A DNA stretch of 57,687 bases, taken from the NCBI GenBank assembly GCA_005804965.1, contig SYOC01000266.1, positions 1 through 57,687 on the forward strand. The letters are read 5' to 3'. Positions 16,283-25,318 of this stretch are shown here, one piece after another (the first letter of the stretch is position 1; each line of letters starts with the position of its first letter). The translations under genes and the position numbers were made by a program. The stretch comes from Pseudomonadota bacterium (lineage in GTDB: Bacteria; Desulfobacterota; Binatia; Bin18). The notes under the pieces were generated by a model that saw nothing but the letters and a program-made list of their open reading frames with translations, made no database searches and was not told the DNA's origin.

Positions 16283-18735
16283 TACTTTTCCGCCGCCGTT
16301 GTCTCTCTGCGATAATTCCGGCCATCGCTGACAATGGACACCGTCCCCTCTACATCCGTTCGTACCATCCGACTCCCCTGCTCCTCATAACGCCGCACCA
16401 CTTCAGCGGCGGGAAATCCAAAACGATTCAGATGCCCGAGCGACGCGACCGCTAGTTGCGGCGCAACGGCAGCGACAAACTCCCTCGTGCTCGAGGTGCG
16501 GCTGCCGTGATGCGGGACTTTGAGAATTTCGCTGGCAATGCCGTCATGCGCGGCGACCAGTTCGCGCTCACCAACAGCTTCAATATCGCCGGAGAATACC
16601 ACATCGACCGCTCCGTGACTCAGTCGTAGCACCAGCGAAGCGTTGTTCGTATTCAACCCGGTCGGCTGACACGGCGGATGCAGCACCTGGACGATAACCT
16701 CAGGCAGCGCAATATCTGGAGCATCTCGGCAGAGCGGGCGTCGCTGAACGCCTTGGTGTTCGAGCGCTGTCCACAAACGGGCAAAACGCTGCGCCGAAGA
16801 TTGTTCGCCGTTGAACCAGAACTCGCGCGGTGCAAAGCGTTCGGCAATGAACGCCAGCCCGCCGTAATGATCGAGCTGCGGATGGCTCATCGCCACGATA
16901 TCCACCCGGCCAATTTTGCGGCTCCACAGGAAAGGCGCGAGAATGGCTTCCCCAGAGTCGAACTCGTTGCTGGCGAAACCGCCACCGTCAATTACCATCA
17001 CCTGCGAGCCTGGCAACTCGACCACAGCAGCATCGCCTTGGCCAACATCAAGGAACGACACGCGCATTTCCTGGCGAAAATAGCGGTCCTGCACCCACAT
17101 GGCGGTATCTACTGCCAACGCCGCCAACAACACCGGCAAGCCATACGTGGCTATCGTGGCCGCGCCGGTACGCATGGGAAAAGACAAGTACAACAGACAG
17201 AGAAAACAGCCGTACCCCAAACTCAGTTCAAGCAGCGTCGGCGTGACCACATCGAACGCGGCCCACGACCATGTACCGATCTGCATGGTCAACCACGTTC
17301 CCGCGTGCGTCACCCAACCAGCACCGACGAGCACCCAGCTCGCCACTCCAGCATGCAGAAAAAAAAGCCCTGAAGCGGCCAAGCCCAGTAACACTGCCGC
17401 ACTGCCCAGCAGCGGCACCACCAACAGATTGGCAAACAACCCAGCAACCGATACTTGATTAAAATAGAGTGCTGTAAGCGGCGCGGTGCCGAACAAGGCG
17501 TAGACGGACACGGCAAGATACGCGGTGCCCCAGTGGCAGGCTCGCTCGCGCCACGAAGGTGGTACTCCCGGCGTTGGCGGTCGCAACTGTTTCCACCATG
17601 CTGAAAAATGTTCCATGCCGAGCAGAATGCTCAAGACCGAGAGAAACGAGAGCTGAAAGGAAATCTCCAAGGCCGCCCCTGGCCACAGGAAAGAGATCAA
17701 GAGCGCGGCTAACGCCAAGCTGCGGTACACCTCCTCTTGCCGATCCACCAAGATGGCCAATAAGTACACCAGCACCATCACCACCGACCGCCACGTGGCC
17801 ACGTTACCACCAGCGAGACCGGCATAGAGCAGCACCGGAGGGATGGTCAGCAACGCCGCAAGTTTGGGCATGACGAAACGCAACAACAAGTAGCGACTGC
17901 GACCGAGCACCCACCACCACGCACCAAAAGACGCCATCGCTACCAGACCGATATGCAGGCCGGAAATCGATAACACGTGTGCGACCCCAGCGCGGGAAAA
18001 GGCCGTGCGTAGCTCTTTGGTTACGCCACCCTCGTCGCCAACGATCAATGCCCGCAGCACGGCTGCCGTCTGCTCATCCAAGTGCGAGGAGAAAAAATGA
18101 CCGAGCACACGGCGCATGGATTCGAGTCGCGCTGGCAGCCAACTCCCCTGCCAACCGACCCGCTCGATGGCCGCGTCCTCCCAGAGAAACGCAGTCAGGT
18201 AGATTTCTTGACGCGCCAGGTAGCCTTCGTAATCAAAACTGCCCGGCGTGCGAAAATTCCGTGGGGTGCGTAGACGCAGCGGCGCACGTACGACCTCACC
18301 ATACTGCCACGGCTTGGTCAGTGAGCGCACGTTGAGCAAGATTTTGCCGCTGGCCGGTTGAGGAGATCCACCCTGCCAGATGGTAAGCGCTTCGAGATAC
18401 AGCCATCCTCGGTGGGGAAACCGGCCAGGCTCGCGAAACAACCAGCCTTCCACTGTGACATCTTGCGGTAGCGGCAAATTACGCAGATGCGTTGCTGGTA
18501 ACTGTGGAGCAAGGCGCTGGTAGAGGACGAAGCTGGCAAGATTCAAGGAGAGTGCGCTACATGCCAATAACAGAGCTAAGCGCCGTGCGCAAAAGAAAAA
18601 AGTCAGTCCGACGACGGTGACAGAACCTAGGCACCAGGGAAGAGGACGAGCGTACCATCCCCAAGCAACACCAACTTGCCCGAGCAGTGCAGCAATGGTG
18701 ATACCCACAAGGACAGGCAGTCGCTCATACCACAC
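16282..18735 (-). CDS. comEC: DNA internalisation competence protein ComEC/Rec2
   Basis: An 817-residue polytopic protein. The N-terminal part has membrane helices and a DUF4131-like segment. The central ComEC competence domain begins LRALIVGDEGGVTKELRTAFSRAGVAHVLSISGLHIG. The C-terminal metallo-beta-lactamase-like domain starts VSFLDVGQGDAAVVELPG and has SHPQLDHYGG and KVPHHGSRTS. In natural transformation ComEC forms the inner-membrane channel for single-stranded DNA. It starts with GTG 12 bases after uvrC, probably the same operon; comEA is at 21577 on the same strand. Confidence 0.95.
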   Translation of the reverse strand: MWYERLPVLVGITIAALLGQVGVAWGWYARPLPWCLGSVTVVGLTFFFCARRLALLLACSALSLNLASFVLYQRLAPQLPATHLRNLPLPQDVTVEGWLFREPGRFPHRGWLYLEALTIWQGGSPQPASGKILLNVRSLTKPWQYGEVVRAPLRLRTPRNFRTPGSFDYEGYLARQEIYLTAFLWEDAAIERVGWQGSWLPARLESMRRVLGHFFSSHLDEQTAAVLRALIVGDEGGVTKELRTAFSRAGVAHVLSISGLHIGLVAMASFGAWWWVLGRSRYLLLRFVMPKLAALLTIPPVLLYAGLAGGNVATWRSVVMVLVYLLAILVDRQEEVYRSLALAALLISFLWPGAALEISFQLSFLSVLSILLGMEHFSAWWKQLRPPTPGVPPSWRERACHWGTAYLAVSVYALFGTAPLTALYFNQVSVAGLFANLLVVPLLGSAAVLLGLAASGLFFLHAGVASWVLVGAGWVTHAGTWLTMQIGTWSWAAFDVVTPTLLELSLGYGCFLCLLYLSFPMRTGAATIATYGLPVLLAALAVDTAMWVQDRYFRQEMRVSFLDVGQGDAAVVELPGSQVMVIDGGGFASNEFDSGEAILAPFLWSRKIGRVDIVAMSHPQLDHYGGLAFIAERFAPREFWFNGEQSSAQRFARLWTALEHQGVQRRPLCRDAPDIALPEVIVQVLHPPCQPTGLNTNNASLVLRLSHGAVDVVFSGDIEAVGERELVAAHDGIASEILKVPHHGSRTSSTREFVAAVAPQLAVASLGHLNRFGFPAAEVVRRYEEQGSRMVRTDVEGTVSIVSDGRNYRRETTAAEK

Positions 18736-18747
18736 GCCGCCCGTCCT

Positions 18748-20664
18748 CTATGGCACTGACGCGCCCGCCTCATCTTCGGCCAAGCTCGGCTTGATCTGCT
18801 GTTCATGAGTGAACAAATGTTGGATTGCTTGGGCAACGGTCTCGGTAATGCCGGAAACCTGCATCAGGTCTTCAACGGTAGCCGCACGAACACGCTTCAA
18901 ACTGCCAAAGTGACGTAAGAGCGCTTTACGCCGCGCCGGGCCGACGCCAGCCACGGCATCCAGCGGCGAGCTTAACCGTTCTCTGGCACGCAATTGGCGG
19001 TGATAGGTAATGGCGAAGCGATGAGCTTCGTCGCGAATGCGTTGTAACAAGAACAATGCAGTGGAGTTAGGGCGCAGGACGACTGGGTTCTTCCGTCCCG
19101 GGAGAAACACTCGTTCCGACGAATGCTCGACCTCTTCGGCGAACGGGTCACGTTCGGTACGCATTTTGGCCAAGCCAATCAAATCGACTTCTGTGATGTT
19201 CAGCTCGCGCAGCACTTCGACTGCGACCCCAAGTTGACCTTTGCCACCATCTACCATGAGCAGGTCCGGCAGATCGTGTTCTTCGAGAGCGCGTTGATAG
19301 CGACGAGTCAGCACCTCGTACATCATGCCGAAGTCATCTGCGCCTTCGACGGTCTTAATGCGAAAGCGACGATAGCGATTCTTATCAGGCTCACCTTCGT
19401 CAAATACCACCATCGAGCCGACGGCGAGGTTGCCTTGAATATTGGAGATATCGAAACATTCGATGCGCTTGGGTGCCGTGCGCAGTGCCAAGGCGCGACG
19501 CAGGCTCTCTAGCGTTTTTTCTTTCTGTTCAGCGCCGCGACGTTTCTCGACAAAACTCTGACGTGCGTTTTCTTGCGCCATTTCCACCAACCGCACCTTG
19601 TCGCCGCGCTGTGGATGCAACACCACTACGCTTTTGCCTTTGCGTTCGCTGAGCAGCTCTTCTCGCGCTGTCGAGTCTTCCAGCGGCACGGGCAACAACA
19701 CTTCGTCGGGTAGAAAACGATCTCCCTGATAAAACTGCGTCAACAGTTCAGACAGCACCTCTTCGTCGGGAAATTCGTTGTCCTCAAAACTATAGTCGAG
19801 ATTGCCGACGAGCTTCCCCCCGCGAATGAGAAGAACCTCGACTTCAACGATGCCCCCTTCCCGGTAGAGTCCGAAGATATCTTGGTCATGGCCCAGCGGC
19901 GTGGCCACGTGTTGCTTCTCTCCAGTCTGTTCCATGGCGCGAATCTGGTCGCGTACCCGCGCCGCCTCTTCAAAACGCAAAGCCTCGGCAGCCTCCTGCA
20001 TGCGCACGGTCAGTTGCTGCACCAGCTCGCTATTCTTCCCTTCCAACAGCAGCAGCGCATTCTTCAACTGCGCTTGATAGTCCGCTGGGTCAACTGGAAG
20101 CGTACACGGTCCGAGGCAACGCTTAATTTGGTACTCCAGACACGGGCGCGTGCGGTTGCGAAAGACCGAGTCGGAGCAGGTGCGCAAGGGAAACACTTTG
20201 CGGATGATCTCCAACGTCTCTTGCACCGCTGCACTCGAATGGAAAGGACCGAGGTACTTACTGCCGTCTTTCACGACTTGGCGAGTCAGAAACAGCCGTG
20301 GCCACGCATCTTGCGTGGTGGCTTTCACGTGCCAGTAGGATTTGTCGTCTTTGAGGCGAATGTTGTAACGCGGCCAGTATTGCTTAATGAGCGTATTTTC
20401 CAACAGCAAGGCTTCCTTCTCGCTGCCGGTCAGCAACACTTCGACATCAGCCAACTGCGACAAGAGGAAGGTGATTTGCACGCGGCCATCTCCACCGCGA
20501 GCGTATTGCCGCACACGCGCACGCAAATTCTTGGCTTTGCCAACGTAAATGACCTCGCGGTCCTTGTCGCGGAAGAGATACACCCCAGGACTCGTCGGGA
20601 GCAAGGCGAGTTTGGCATCGAGCACAGATTCCGCTGCCGTAGGTATGGTGATGAGATCGTTCAC
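18748..20664 (-). CDS. uvrC: Excinuclease ABC subunit C
   Basis: A 638-residue nucleotide-excision repair nuclease. Its parts in order are the GIY-YIG domain (SPGVYLFRDKDREVIYVGKA), the UVR motif (LRFEEAARVRDQIRAME), the RNase H-like 5' nuclease domain (RIECFDISNIQGNLAVGSMVVF) and the C-terminal tandem helix-hairpin-helix (VAGVGPARRKALLRHFGSL). With UvrA and UvrB it cuts on both sides of bulky lesions. The start appears to be GTG with a weak ribosome site. comEC follows 12 bases downstream. Confidence 0.96.
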   Translation of the reverse strand: MNDLITIPTAAESVLDAKLALLPTSPGVYLFRDKDREVIYVGKAKNLRARVRQYARGGDGRVQITFLLSQLADVEVLLTGSEKEALLLENTLIKQYWPRYNIRLKDDKSYWHVKATTQDAWPRLFLTRQVVKDGSKYLGPFHSSAAVQETLEIIRKVFPLRTCSDSVFRNRTRPCLEYQIKRCLGPCTLPVDPADYQAQLKNALLLLEGKNSELVQQLTVRMQEAAEALRFEEAARVRDQIRAMEQTGEKQHVATPLGHDQDIFGLYREGGIVEVEVLLIRGGKLVGNLDYSFEDNEFPDEEVLSELLTQFYQGDRFLPDEVLLPVPLEDSTAREELLSERKGKSVVVLHPQRGDKVRLVEMAQENARQSFVEKRRGAEQKEKTLESLRRALALRTAPKRIECFDISNIQGNLAVGSMVVFDEGEPDKNRYRRFRIKTVEGADDFGMMYEVLTRRYQRALEEHDLPDLLMVDGGKGQLGVAVEVLRELNITEVDLIGLAKMRTERDPFAEEVEHSSERVFLPGRKNPVVLRPNSTALFLLQRIRDEAHRFAITYHRQLRARERLSSPLDAVAGVGPARRKALLRHFGSLKRVRAATVEDLMQVSGITETVAQAIQHLFTHEQQIKPSLAEDEAGASVP

Positions 20665-20874
20665 AGGGGAGGCATCCTAGCAAGCAATTTCGGCAGGCGA
20701 CAAGGCAGGCGGCACTGTCGCGCAGCAAATATTACGGCGGATTGGCTGAACCGCGCACGCCCTCCTTTTCGGATACAGAAGACAATGCTATGAGAGCACG
20801 CAAACATTGAAGGTACCCGAGGCCGCTTGCGTCCGTTGAACGGCGAAGCGAGCTTCGCGGAATGGAGGGAATTG

Positions 20875-21156
20875 ATGAAAAAATGGAAGGCAATCGCCGG
20901 AGTCCTGATGGTGGCAAGCCTCTTTTATGTGGCTGGCTGTAAAAAAGAGAAAGAACCAGCAAAGCCACCGCCGCCGGACCCGCTGACCGCGTGCCGCAAC
21001 GAGTGCAAACATGCGTCGGAAAAGATGAATAAGGACTGTATCGACGAACTCACTAAGCAGCAGGCGTTTGATCGTTTGCAAGAGTGCACCACGAAGGCCG
21101 ACGGCTACTCGAAGACGTGCCGCACGGAGTGCGATAAGAAGCATCCGAAGGGCTAA
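20875..21156 (+). CDS. Small Cys-rich lipoprotein
   Basis: A 93-residue protein with a lipoprotein signal (MKKWKAIAGVLMVASLFYVAGC; lipobox VAGC), a charged Lys/Glu/Pro linker and a domain with five further cysteines spaced CRNEC...C...C...CRTEC. The paired CxxxC motifs suggest a small disulfide-bonded helical hairpin. I know no family name. GGAGGG lies 5 bases before the ATG at 20875; the track start at 20827 lacks a ribosome site. It is divergent from uvrC. Confidence 0.75.
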   Translation: MKKWKAIAGVLMVASLFYVAGCKKEKEPAKPPPPDPLTACRNECKHASEKMNKDCIDELTKQQAFDRLQECTTKADGYSKTCRTECDKKHPKG

Positions 21157-21191
21157 ACCGCTGGGACACGCTGCGTACAAGGGCACGGCCC

Positions 21192-21518
21192 ATGAAAATT
21201 CTCGGGCGGGAAGAACACTGGATTCATACCCATTTCTTAACCGATTGTACGCGTCTCTCTGAGGCGCGTATGCGCGAGACCGTCAAAGCAATGATCCCGC
21301 CGCTCCGCGAACTAGGGATTGTCTATGGCTTTCATTTCGAGCGAGTGGGCAACGAACGCACGTGCCGCATCGTACTGGAGTGCATCCCCTTTGCCCGCAC
21401 GTTGGATGTAATCCAGCAGCGTTTGCAGGAAACGGTGCGAGACATTCCCGCGCGTCCGGCGGTGATTAAAACCGTGCGAGAAGAATCCACGCCACCACCG
21501 CAGATCTCTGCTCGTTAA
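21192..21518 (+). CDS. Hypothetical protein
   Basis: A 108-residue ORF following the lipoprotein gene by 35 bases in the same direction. The sequence has normal protein composition, with an alternating beta/alpha look (GIVYGFHFERVGNERTCRIVLEC). I do not recognise it and see no strong ribosome site. It is kept because there is no competing gene on the other strand and its codon use resembles its neighbours. Confidence 0.55.
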   Translation: MKILGREEHWIHTHFLTDCTRLSEARMRETVKAMIPPLRELGIVYGFHFERVGNERTCRIVLECIPFARTLDVIQQRLQETVRDIPARPAVIKTVREESTPPPQISAR

Positions 21519-21576
21519 GTGGTTCCGGGAGAGCATACCGCTAGTCATGCTCTCCCGGGCGCATTCCTACGTCACG

Positions 21577-21912
21577 CTACTCAACTGTGAGCTGGTCTTT
21601 CAGATTGGCCACGGTCTTATCCCCAATACCTTCCACTTTGATCAGATCGTCCACGGTCTTAAACGGTCCGTTTTTCTGGCGATACTCAAGAATCGCTTGG
21701 GCTTTGACTTTGCCGATGCCCTTTAGCGAGGTCAGTCCTGCCTCATCTGCCGTGTTGATATTGACCTTTCCCGCCACTTGAGGAGCCGTTGCCGCCGGTT
21801 TCATTGCCGGGGTCGGCGAGGTAGCCGGAGCTTGCTGACTCCAGGCCGGGGTTCCACTAAGAAAACCCGAAACAAGAGTAATGACTAGGAGACGTTGTCC
21901 CCATCGTTTCAT
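21577..21912 (-). CDS. ComEA-type helix-hairpin-helix protein
   Basis: A 111-residue exported protein. The signal peptide is MKRWGQRLLVITLVSGFLSG with cleavage near AWS. It is followed by an Ala/Pro/Thr spacer and a ComEA HhH domain (VNINTADEAGLTSLKGIGKV and FKTVDDLIKVEGIGDKTV). ComEA binds incoming double-stranded DNA in the periplasm and delivers it to ComEC, whose gene is about 3 kb away on the same strand. AAAGGAGG precedes the ATG at 21912; the longer track ORF would lose the signal peptide. Short ComEA proteins of this kind may also act as general DNA-binding proteins. Confidence 0.88.
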   Translation of the reverse strand: MKRWGQRLLVITLVSGFLSGTPAWSQQAPATSPTPAMKPAATAPQVAGKVNINTADEAGLTSLKGIGKVKAQAILEYRQKNGPFKTVDDLIKVEGIGDKTVANLKDQLTVE

Positions 21913-22088
21913 AGAGGCCTCCTTTTCCCTGAATAGGGATAAAATTTCTTTTTCTTTATGCAAAATTTGTTTCGTACTTGTCAAGAGAGGGAGAGCGCAA
22001 TGTACAGAATTTTTCCGTCGAGAAGAAAAATGGCAAAAGATCGGCTACAGTACCAGCCACACACATGCAGAAAAGAAACACGCTGGCC

Positions 22089-22544
22089 ATGATCACCGTA
22101 ACCCTTCGCCCCATGACCGCAGAGGACATAGATGCTGTATTGATGATCGAGGAGGCGTCGTTTCTCTCTCCTTGGACACGGACGGCGTTCATGCATGAAC
22201 TACGCGTTCCTCACAGCCGATTAACCGTGGCCGAACAACAAGGCCAAGTCGTGGGCTATCTCTGCGGCTGGTATATTGCCGATGAAGTGCAGATTCTTGA
22301 TGTTGCCGTCCACCCCGCTTGTCGTCGGCAAGGCATCGGCGAGCAATTACTTCAGTACGCGCTGGCCGAGGCACGGCGGCGTCAGGCTCAGGCCGTGCAT
22401 CTCGAAGTCCGTCGCAGCAATCTTCCCGCCTTAACCCTCTACGGTAAGTTCGGCTTTCGTGAAGTTGCGGTCAGACAGCGCTATTACGCCAATGGAGAAG
22501 ATGCCCTGCTGATGACGTGCTTTCTCTCGCTTGAAGAACACTAA
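22089..22544 (+). CDS. rimI: RimI-like ribosomal-protein-alanine N-acetyltransferase
   Basis: A 151-residue GNAT acetyltransferase. The N-terminus has the RimI pattern LRPMTAEDIDAVLMIEEASF, with SPWTRTAFMHEL following. The acetyl-CoA loop is HPACRRQGIGEQLL, and RRSNLPALTLYGKFGFREVAVRQRYY is a strong RimI tail. RimI acetylates the N-terminal alanine of ribosomal protein S18. The start was chosen to match the family; an in-frame ATG at 22065 would add eight residues, and neither has a clear ribosome site. tsaB, a frequent neighbour of rimI, is not seen here. Confidence 0.85.
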   Translation: MITVTLRPMTAEDIDAVLMIEEASFLSPWTRTAFMHELRVPHSRLTVAEQQGQVVGYLCGWYIADEVQILDVAVHPACRRQGIGEQLLQYALAEARRRQAQAVHLEVRRSNLPALTLYGKFGFREVAVRQRYYANGEDALLMTCFLSLEEH

Positions 22545-22667
22545 TCCCACATCAGGGGAAGAAAGTGCGCTTACGTGCTGCATGATCTCGCCGGCCAGCG
22601 CTTCATTGCGAACGTCCAGAGGATGAGCTAGGGTGTTGAGGCCTGATCAGTCCGTAAGGGGGAGCCT

Positions 22668-23183
22668 ATGTTTCGCATCGGAGCAAAGGTCGCATATCCT
22701 GGCCACGGGAGTGGGGTTATCGAAGCTCTGGAGAAGAAAACCATTCGAGGGGTGGAGTGCCAACTTTTTGTGGTGCGCCTCTTAGAGAACGGCCATCTTT
22801 TCCTCGTGCCTGCTGCTCAAGTGACCTCAGAGAGCCTGCGCCCCCCGCTCAGCCGCGCCACAGTCAGCAAAGTCTACCACATCCTTCGCACCCCCAAGCC
22901 CCTTGGCAACTCGGCAAATTGGTTACGTCGTTTTCGTTCTTATCCAGACAAAATTAAGACCGGGTCGCTGATCGAAACAGCAAAGATTCTGCGTGACCTG
23001 TTGACGCTGAGGGCGGAAAAGACGCTTTCGGCCAACGAAAATGAGATGCTCAACACGGCTCATGACCGCTTGGTCCACGAACTTGCCAGCGAACAGGCCA
23101 CCTCAAAAGAAAAAATCTTAGAAGAACTCCGCGTCATGTTTCTTCTCGCCGTCGGAAAGAGCACGGTACCAGCTCGTTCTTAG
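22668..23183 (+). CDS. CarD/CdnL family transcription factor
   Basis: A 171-residue RNA polymerase-binding regulator. The N-terminal Tudor-like RNAP interaction domain is FRIGAKVAYPGHGSGVIEAL followed by LFVVRLLENGHLFLVPAAQV. The C-terminal helical DNA-binding part includes NWLRRFR and KTGSLIETAKILRDLLTLRAEKTLSANENEML. CdnL proteins stabilise open complexes at rRNA and housekeeping promoters. It lies 20 bases before ispD, a carD-ispD order found in several bacterial groups. GGGGGAG precedes the ATG. Confidence 0.93.
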   Translation: MFRIGAKVAYPGHGSGVIEALEKKTIRGVECQLFVVRLLENGHLFLVPAAQVTSESLRPPLSRATVSKVYHILRTPKPLGNSANWLRRFRSYPDKIKTGSLIETAKILRDLLTLRAEKTLSANENEMLNTAHDRLVHELASEQATSKEKILEELRVMFLLAVGKSTVPARS

Positions 23184-23203
23184 CTGCAAGGAAGTTGCTG
23201 TCG

Positions 23204-23908
23204 ATGGTGGTTCATGCGGTGGTCGTTGCCGCCGGAAAAGGCGAACGTATGGGGGCGGCGCTGCCCAAGCCCTTCCTTCCTCTGGCTGGAGTTCCCCTCT
23301 TTGTCCACACCCTTCGGAGCCTCACGCGCTCGACACTCTTACAAAAGATCGTCCTCGTCATCGCGGCAGAATACGAACCATTGTGCCGTCAACTGCTCGA
23401 ACAACATGGTCCTTTGCGCCTGCCCATGCTCCTCGTACATGGCGGACAAGAGCGGCAAGACTCGGTCCGACTCGGTTTAGCCGCGCTTGACCCAGATTGC
23501 GACATTGTGGTCATTCATGATGCCGCCCGCCCGTTTATTGAAGCTGAGATTATTGATGCCAGTATCAAGAGCGCAGCGGAACATGGTGGCGCGTTAGTCG
23601 CGGTTCCGGCGCGTGACACCATCAAACGGGTCAATCCACAGGGCGGTGTCGTTGAAACAGTCCCCCGGCACGATCTCTGGCTGGCGCAAACTCCGCAGAC
23701 GTTTCGCGTTGCCCTCATCAGAGAGGCACATGCACGCGCCCACACCCAAGGTATTACCGTCACCGATGATGTGGCCCTGCTGGAGTGGGCCGGCGGCACT
23801 GTCGCCATCGTCCCGGGCGATGGACGTAACTTCAAACTCACGACTCCGGAAGATGTGGCATTAGCGGAAGCGTTGCTAAAGATGGGGACGGCTCGTCTGC
23901 ATCCCTAG
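23204..23908 (+). CDS. ispD: 2-C-methyl-D-erythritol 4-phosphate cytidylyltransferase
   Basis: A 234-residue enzyme of the MEP isoprenoid pathway, making CDP-methylerythritol from CTP. The nucleotide-binding loop is VVAAGKGERMGAALPKPFLPLAG. HDAARPFI, PARDTIKRV and TQTPQTFR-type segments (read here as LAQTPQTFRVALI) follow, and TVTDDVALLEWAG fits the family. AAGGAAG stands 9 bases before the ATG at 23204. ispF, often next or fused, is absent here. Its last 71 bases overlap the 3' end of the convergent cyclase gene. Confidence 0.95.
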   Translation: MVVHAVVVAAGKGERMGAALPKPFLPLAGVPLFVHTLRSLTRSTLLQKIVLVIAAEYEPLCRQLLEQHGPLRLPMLLVHGGQERQDSVRLGLAALDPDCDIVVIHDAARPFIEAEIIDASIKSAAEHGGALVAVPARDTIKRVNPQGGVVETVPRHDLWLAQTPQTFRVALIREAHARAHTQGITVTDDVALLEWAGGTVAIVPGDGRNFKLTTPEDVALAEALLKMGTARLHP

Positions 23909-24623
23909 CTGAGGCGCCAGCGTCGCCGTGCGGAGGAATGTGATACGCAGTCACACACTCTTCCTCAAAGCCCCGCACGACCATACAGCTCCCCCAGAGC
24001 TGGAAGTGGTGAGCAATCTCCGGGGCTTCATGCTGGAGCCTCACCACCACGTGTTGTGGGGCGATGATGCCGCCCGGCGCGACTTCTTTGAGGAGACGCG
24101 CCGCCAAATGGACACTCGGGCCAAGCAGTGTCACGGCGCGGCGCTGCACCGAGCCAATCACACCGATGACGACCTCACCTACGTTGAGACTCACGCGCAC
24201 CTTCACTGTGCGCCCTCCGGTCTGTTGTTCAGCAAGCAGCGCATCACGAATAGCCAAAGCAGCGCGGGCCGCCTGTGCCAGCGACCCAAAGTAGAGCAAG
24301 GCACCGTCGCCTTCATAATCTTTCACATCGCCACAGTGGGCCAAGGCGATATCGGTCACCAGGGCGCTAAAGCGTTGCACCACGGCAAGTGCGTGAGCCG
24401 GCGAGTGCTGGAACAACAGACTCGTCGAATCCGCAATATCCACAAACACCAGGGTCAGTTCTCTGCTCGTTGGCAACGTGTGCTGTTCCAAGTAGTCTTC
24501 CGCTAGGCCCGGCAGAAACGTATGCACCTGAGGTTGCCCGCTCGCAACCTCGTGACTGCAGGAAGGATGCACGGCTTGCCGGCAAGTCCAGGCGTCCACT
24601 TCCTTACACGGTTGAGTGTTCAT
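23838..24623 (-). CDS. Class III adenylate/guanylate cyclase domain protein
   Basis: A 261-residue protein. The N-terminal 30 residues are Cys-containing (CKEVDAWTC and SCSHE). The catalytic domain follows: metal-binding Asp in LTLVFVDIADST, second Asp in VKDYEGDGALLYF, and the late GPSVHLAARLLKEVAPGGI segment. It would make cAMP or cGMP in the cytoplasm. The ATG at 24623 has AAGG upstream and overlaps the end of the sigma-factor gene by 20 bases, so the two are translationally linked. The pairing suggests a transcription switch coupled to nucleotide signalling. No membrane segment is seen. Confidence 0.85.
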   Translation of the reverse strand: MNTQPCKEVDAWTCRQAVHPSCSHEVASGQPQVHTFLPGLAEDYLEQHTLPTSRELTLVFVDIADSTSLLFQHSPAHALAVVQRFSALVTDIALAHCGDVKDYEGDGALLYFGSLAQAARAALAIRDALLAEQQTGGRTVKVRVSLNVGEVVIGVIGSVQRRAVTLLGPSVHLAARLLKEVAPGGIIAPQHVVVRLQHEAPEIAHHFQLWGSCMVVRGFEEECVTAYHIPPHGDAGASARDADEPSPSLATLPLMPHLPES

Positions 24624-25302
24624 GGTGACCTTCTTTCGGCGGCATACAGGAACACGCGCTTGGGTTGACCTGCCCTTGGCTCGCTGTAGCCGTGGAGGTT
24701 GCTGACTGGCACCCCGCACTCCCTGCTTCTTGTTGGTAGTCCACCACGTTTCCCCGTTTATCTAGCGCGACTTGGCAACAGCGCAGCAGGAGATCTTTCA
24801 GCTTCTCTCGACCACGCTGCACCCGTGATTTCGCCCCCGAAAGCGAGACGGCTAAACGTGTGCTTAGCTCTCGTTGCGGCACGCCTTCGATTTCCACGAG
24901 TTGGATCGCTTCTCGATAATGTTCGGGCAAGCGTTCGATCAACGGGGTCAAACACAGGGCCAGTTCAGCATTGCGTGTCTCCTCGTCCTCCCCATTGGGA
25001 GGCGAGACGGCAGGATGTTCTTCCCCAGCGAGAGCACTGTTCAGGCTGACATCGGTGGGGATTTCATGCCGCCGTGGGGCCGCGCGGTAATAGTCGATGA
25101 TGGCATTGCGCGTCAGTTGAAAGATCCACGGGGTGAGTCGCTCGACTTCTCTTACCGTGGACAGATGCTGGTGAATCCGTAGAAAGACCTCTTGCAGCAG
25201 GTCCTCCACATCCGCCGGGTTACTCACCCGACGGGCAATGAAGGTGCGTAGACGGTCGCGCAGCTCGCGCCACAGCAATTCGGTAGCGTGTTCCACAGTC
25301 AT
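24604..25302 (-). CDS. ECF sigma factor, SigZ-like, with Cys-containing tail
   Basis: A 232-residue sigma factor. Region 2 is LRTFIARRVSNPADVEDLLQEVFLRIHQHL then WIFQLTRNAIIDYYR, and region 4 is LPEHYREAIQLVEIEGVPQRELSTRLAVSLSGAKSRVQRGREKLKDLLLRCC. The tail has the SigZ-type LDKRGNVVDYQ segment followed by further cysteines (GC, CSC). The tail cysteines could bind metal or sense thiol state; no classical anti-sigma factor is encoded next to it. The ATG at 25302 is chosen because the longer ORF runs into the DUF2703 gene. It follows that gene by 16 bases. Confidence 0.9.
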   Translation of the reverse strand: MTVEHATELLWRELRDRLRTFIARRVSNPADVEDLLQEVFLRIHQHLSTVREVERLTPWIFQLTRNAIIDYYRAAPRRHEIPTDVSLNSALAGEEHPAVSPPNGEDEETRNAELALCLTPLIERLPEHYREAIQLVEIEGVPQRELSTRLAVSLSGAKSRVQRGREKLKDLLLRCCQVALDKRGNVVDYQQEAGSAGCQSATSTATASQGQVNPSACSCMPPKEGHHEHSTV

Positions 25303-25318
25303 TCTCCCATGCGTTTGC

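Noticed and set aside
24624-24719. N-terminal extension of the cyclase in the track
   Set aside because: It overlaps the sigma factor tail in another frame, while ATG 24623 has a ribosome site.
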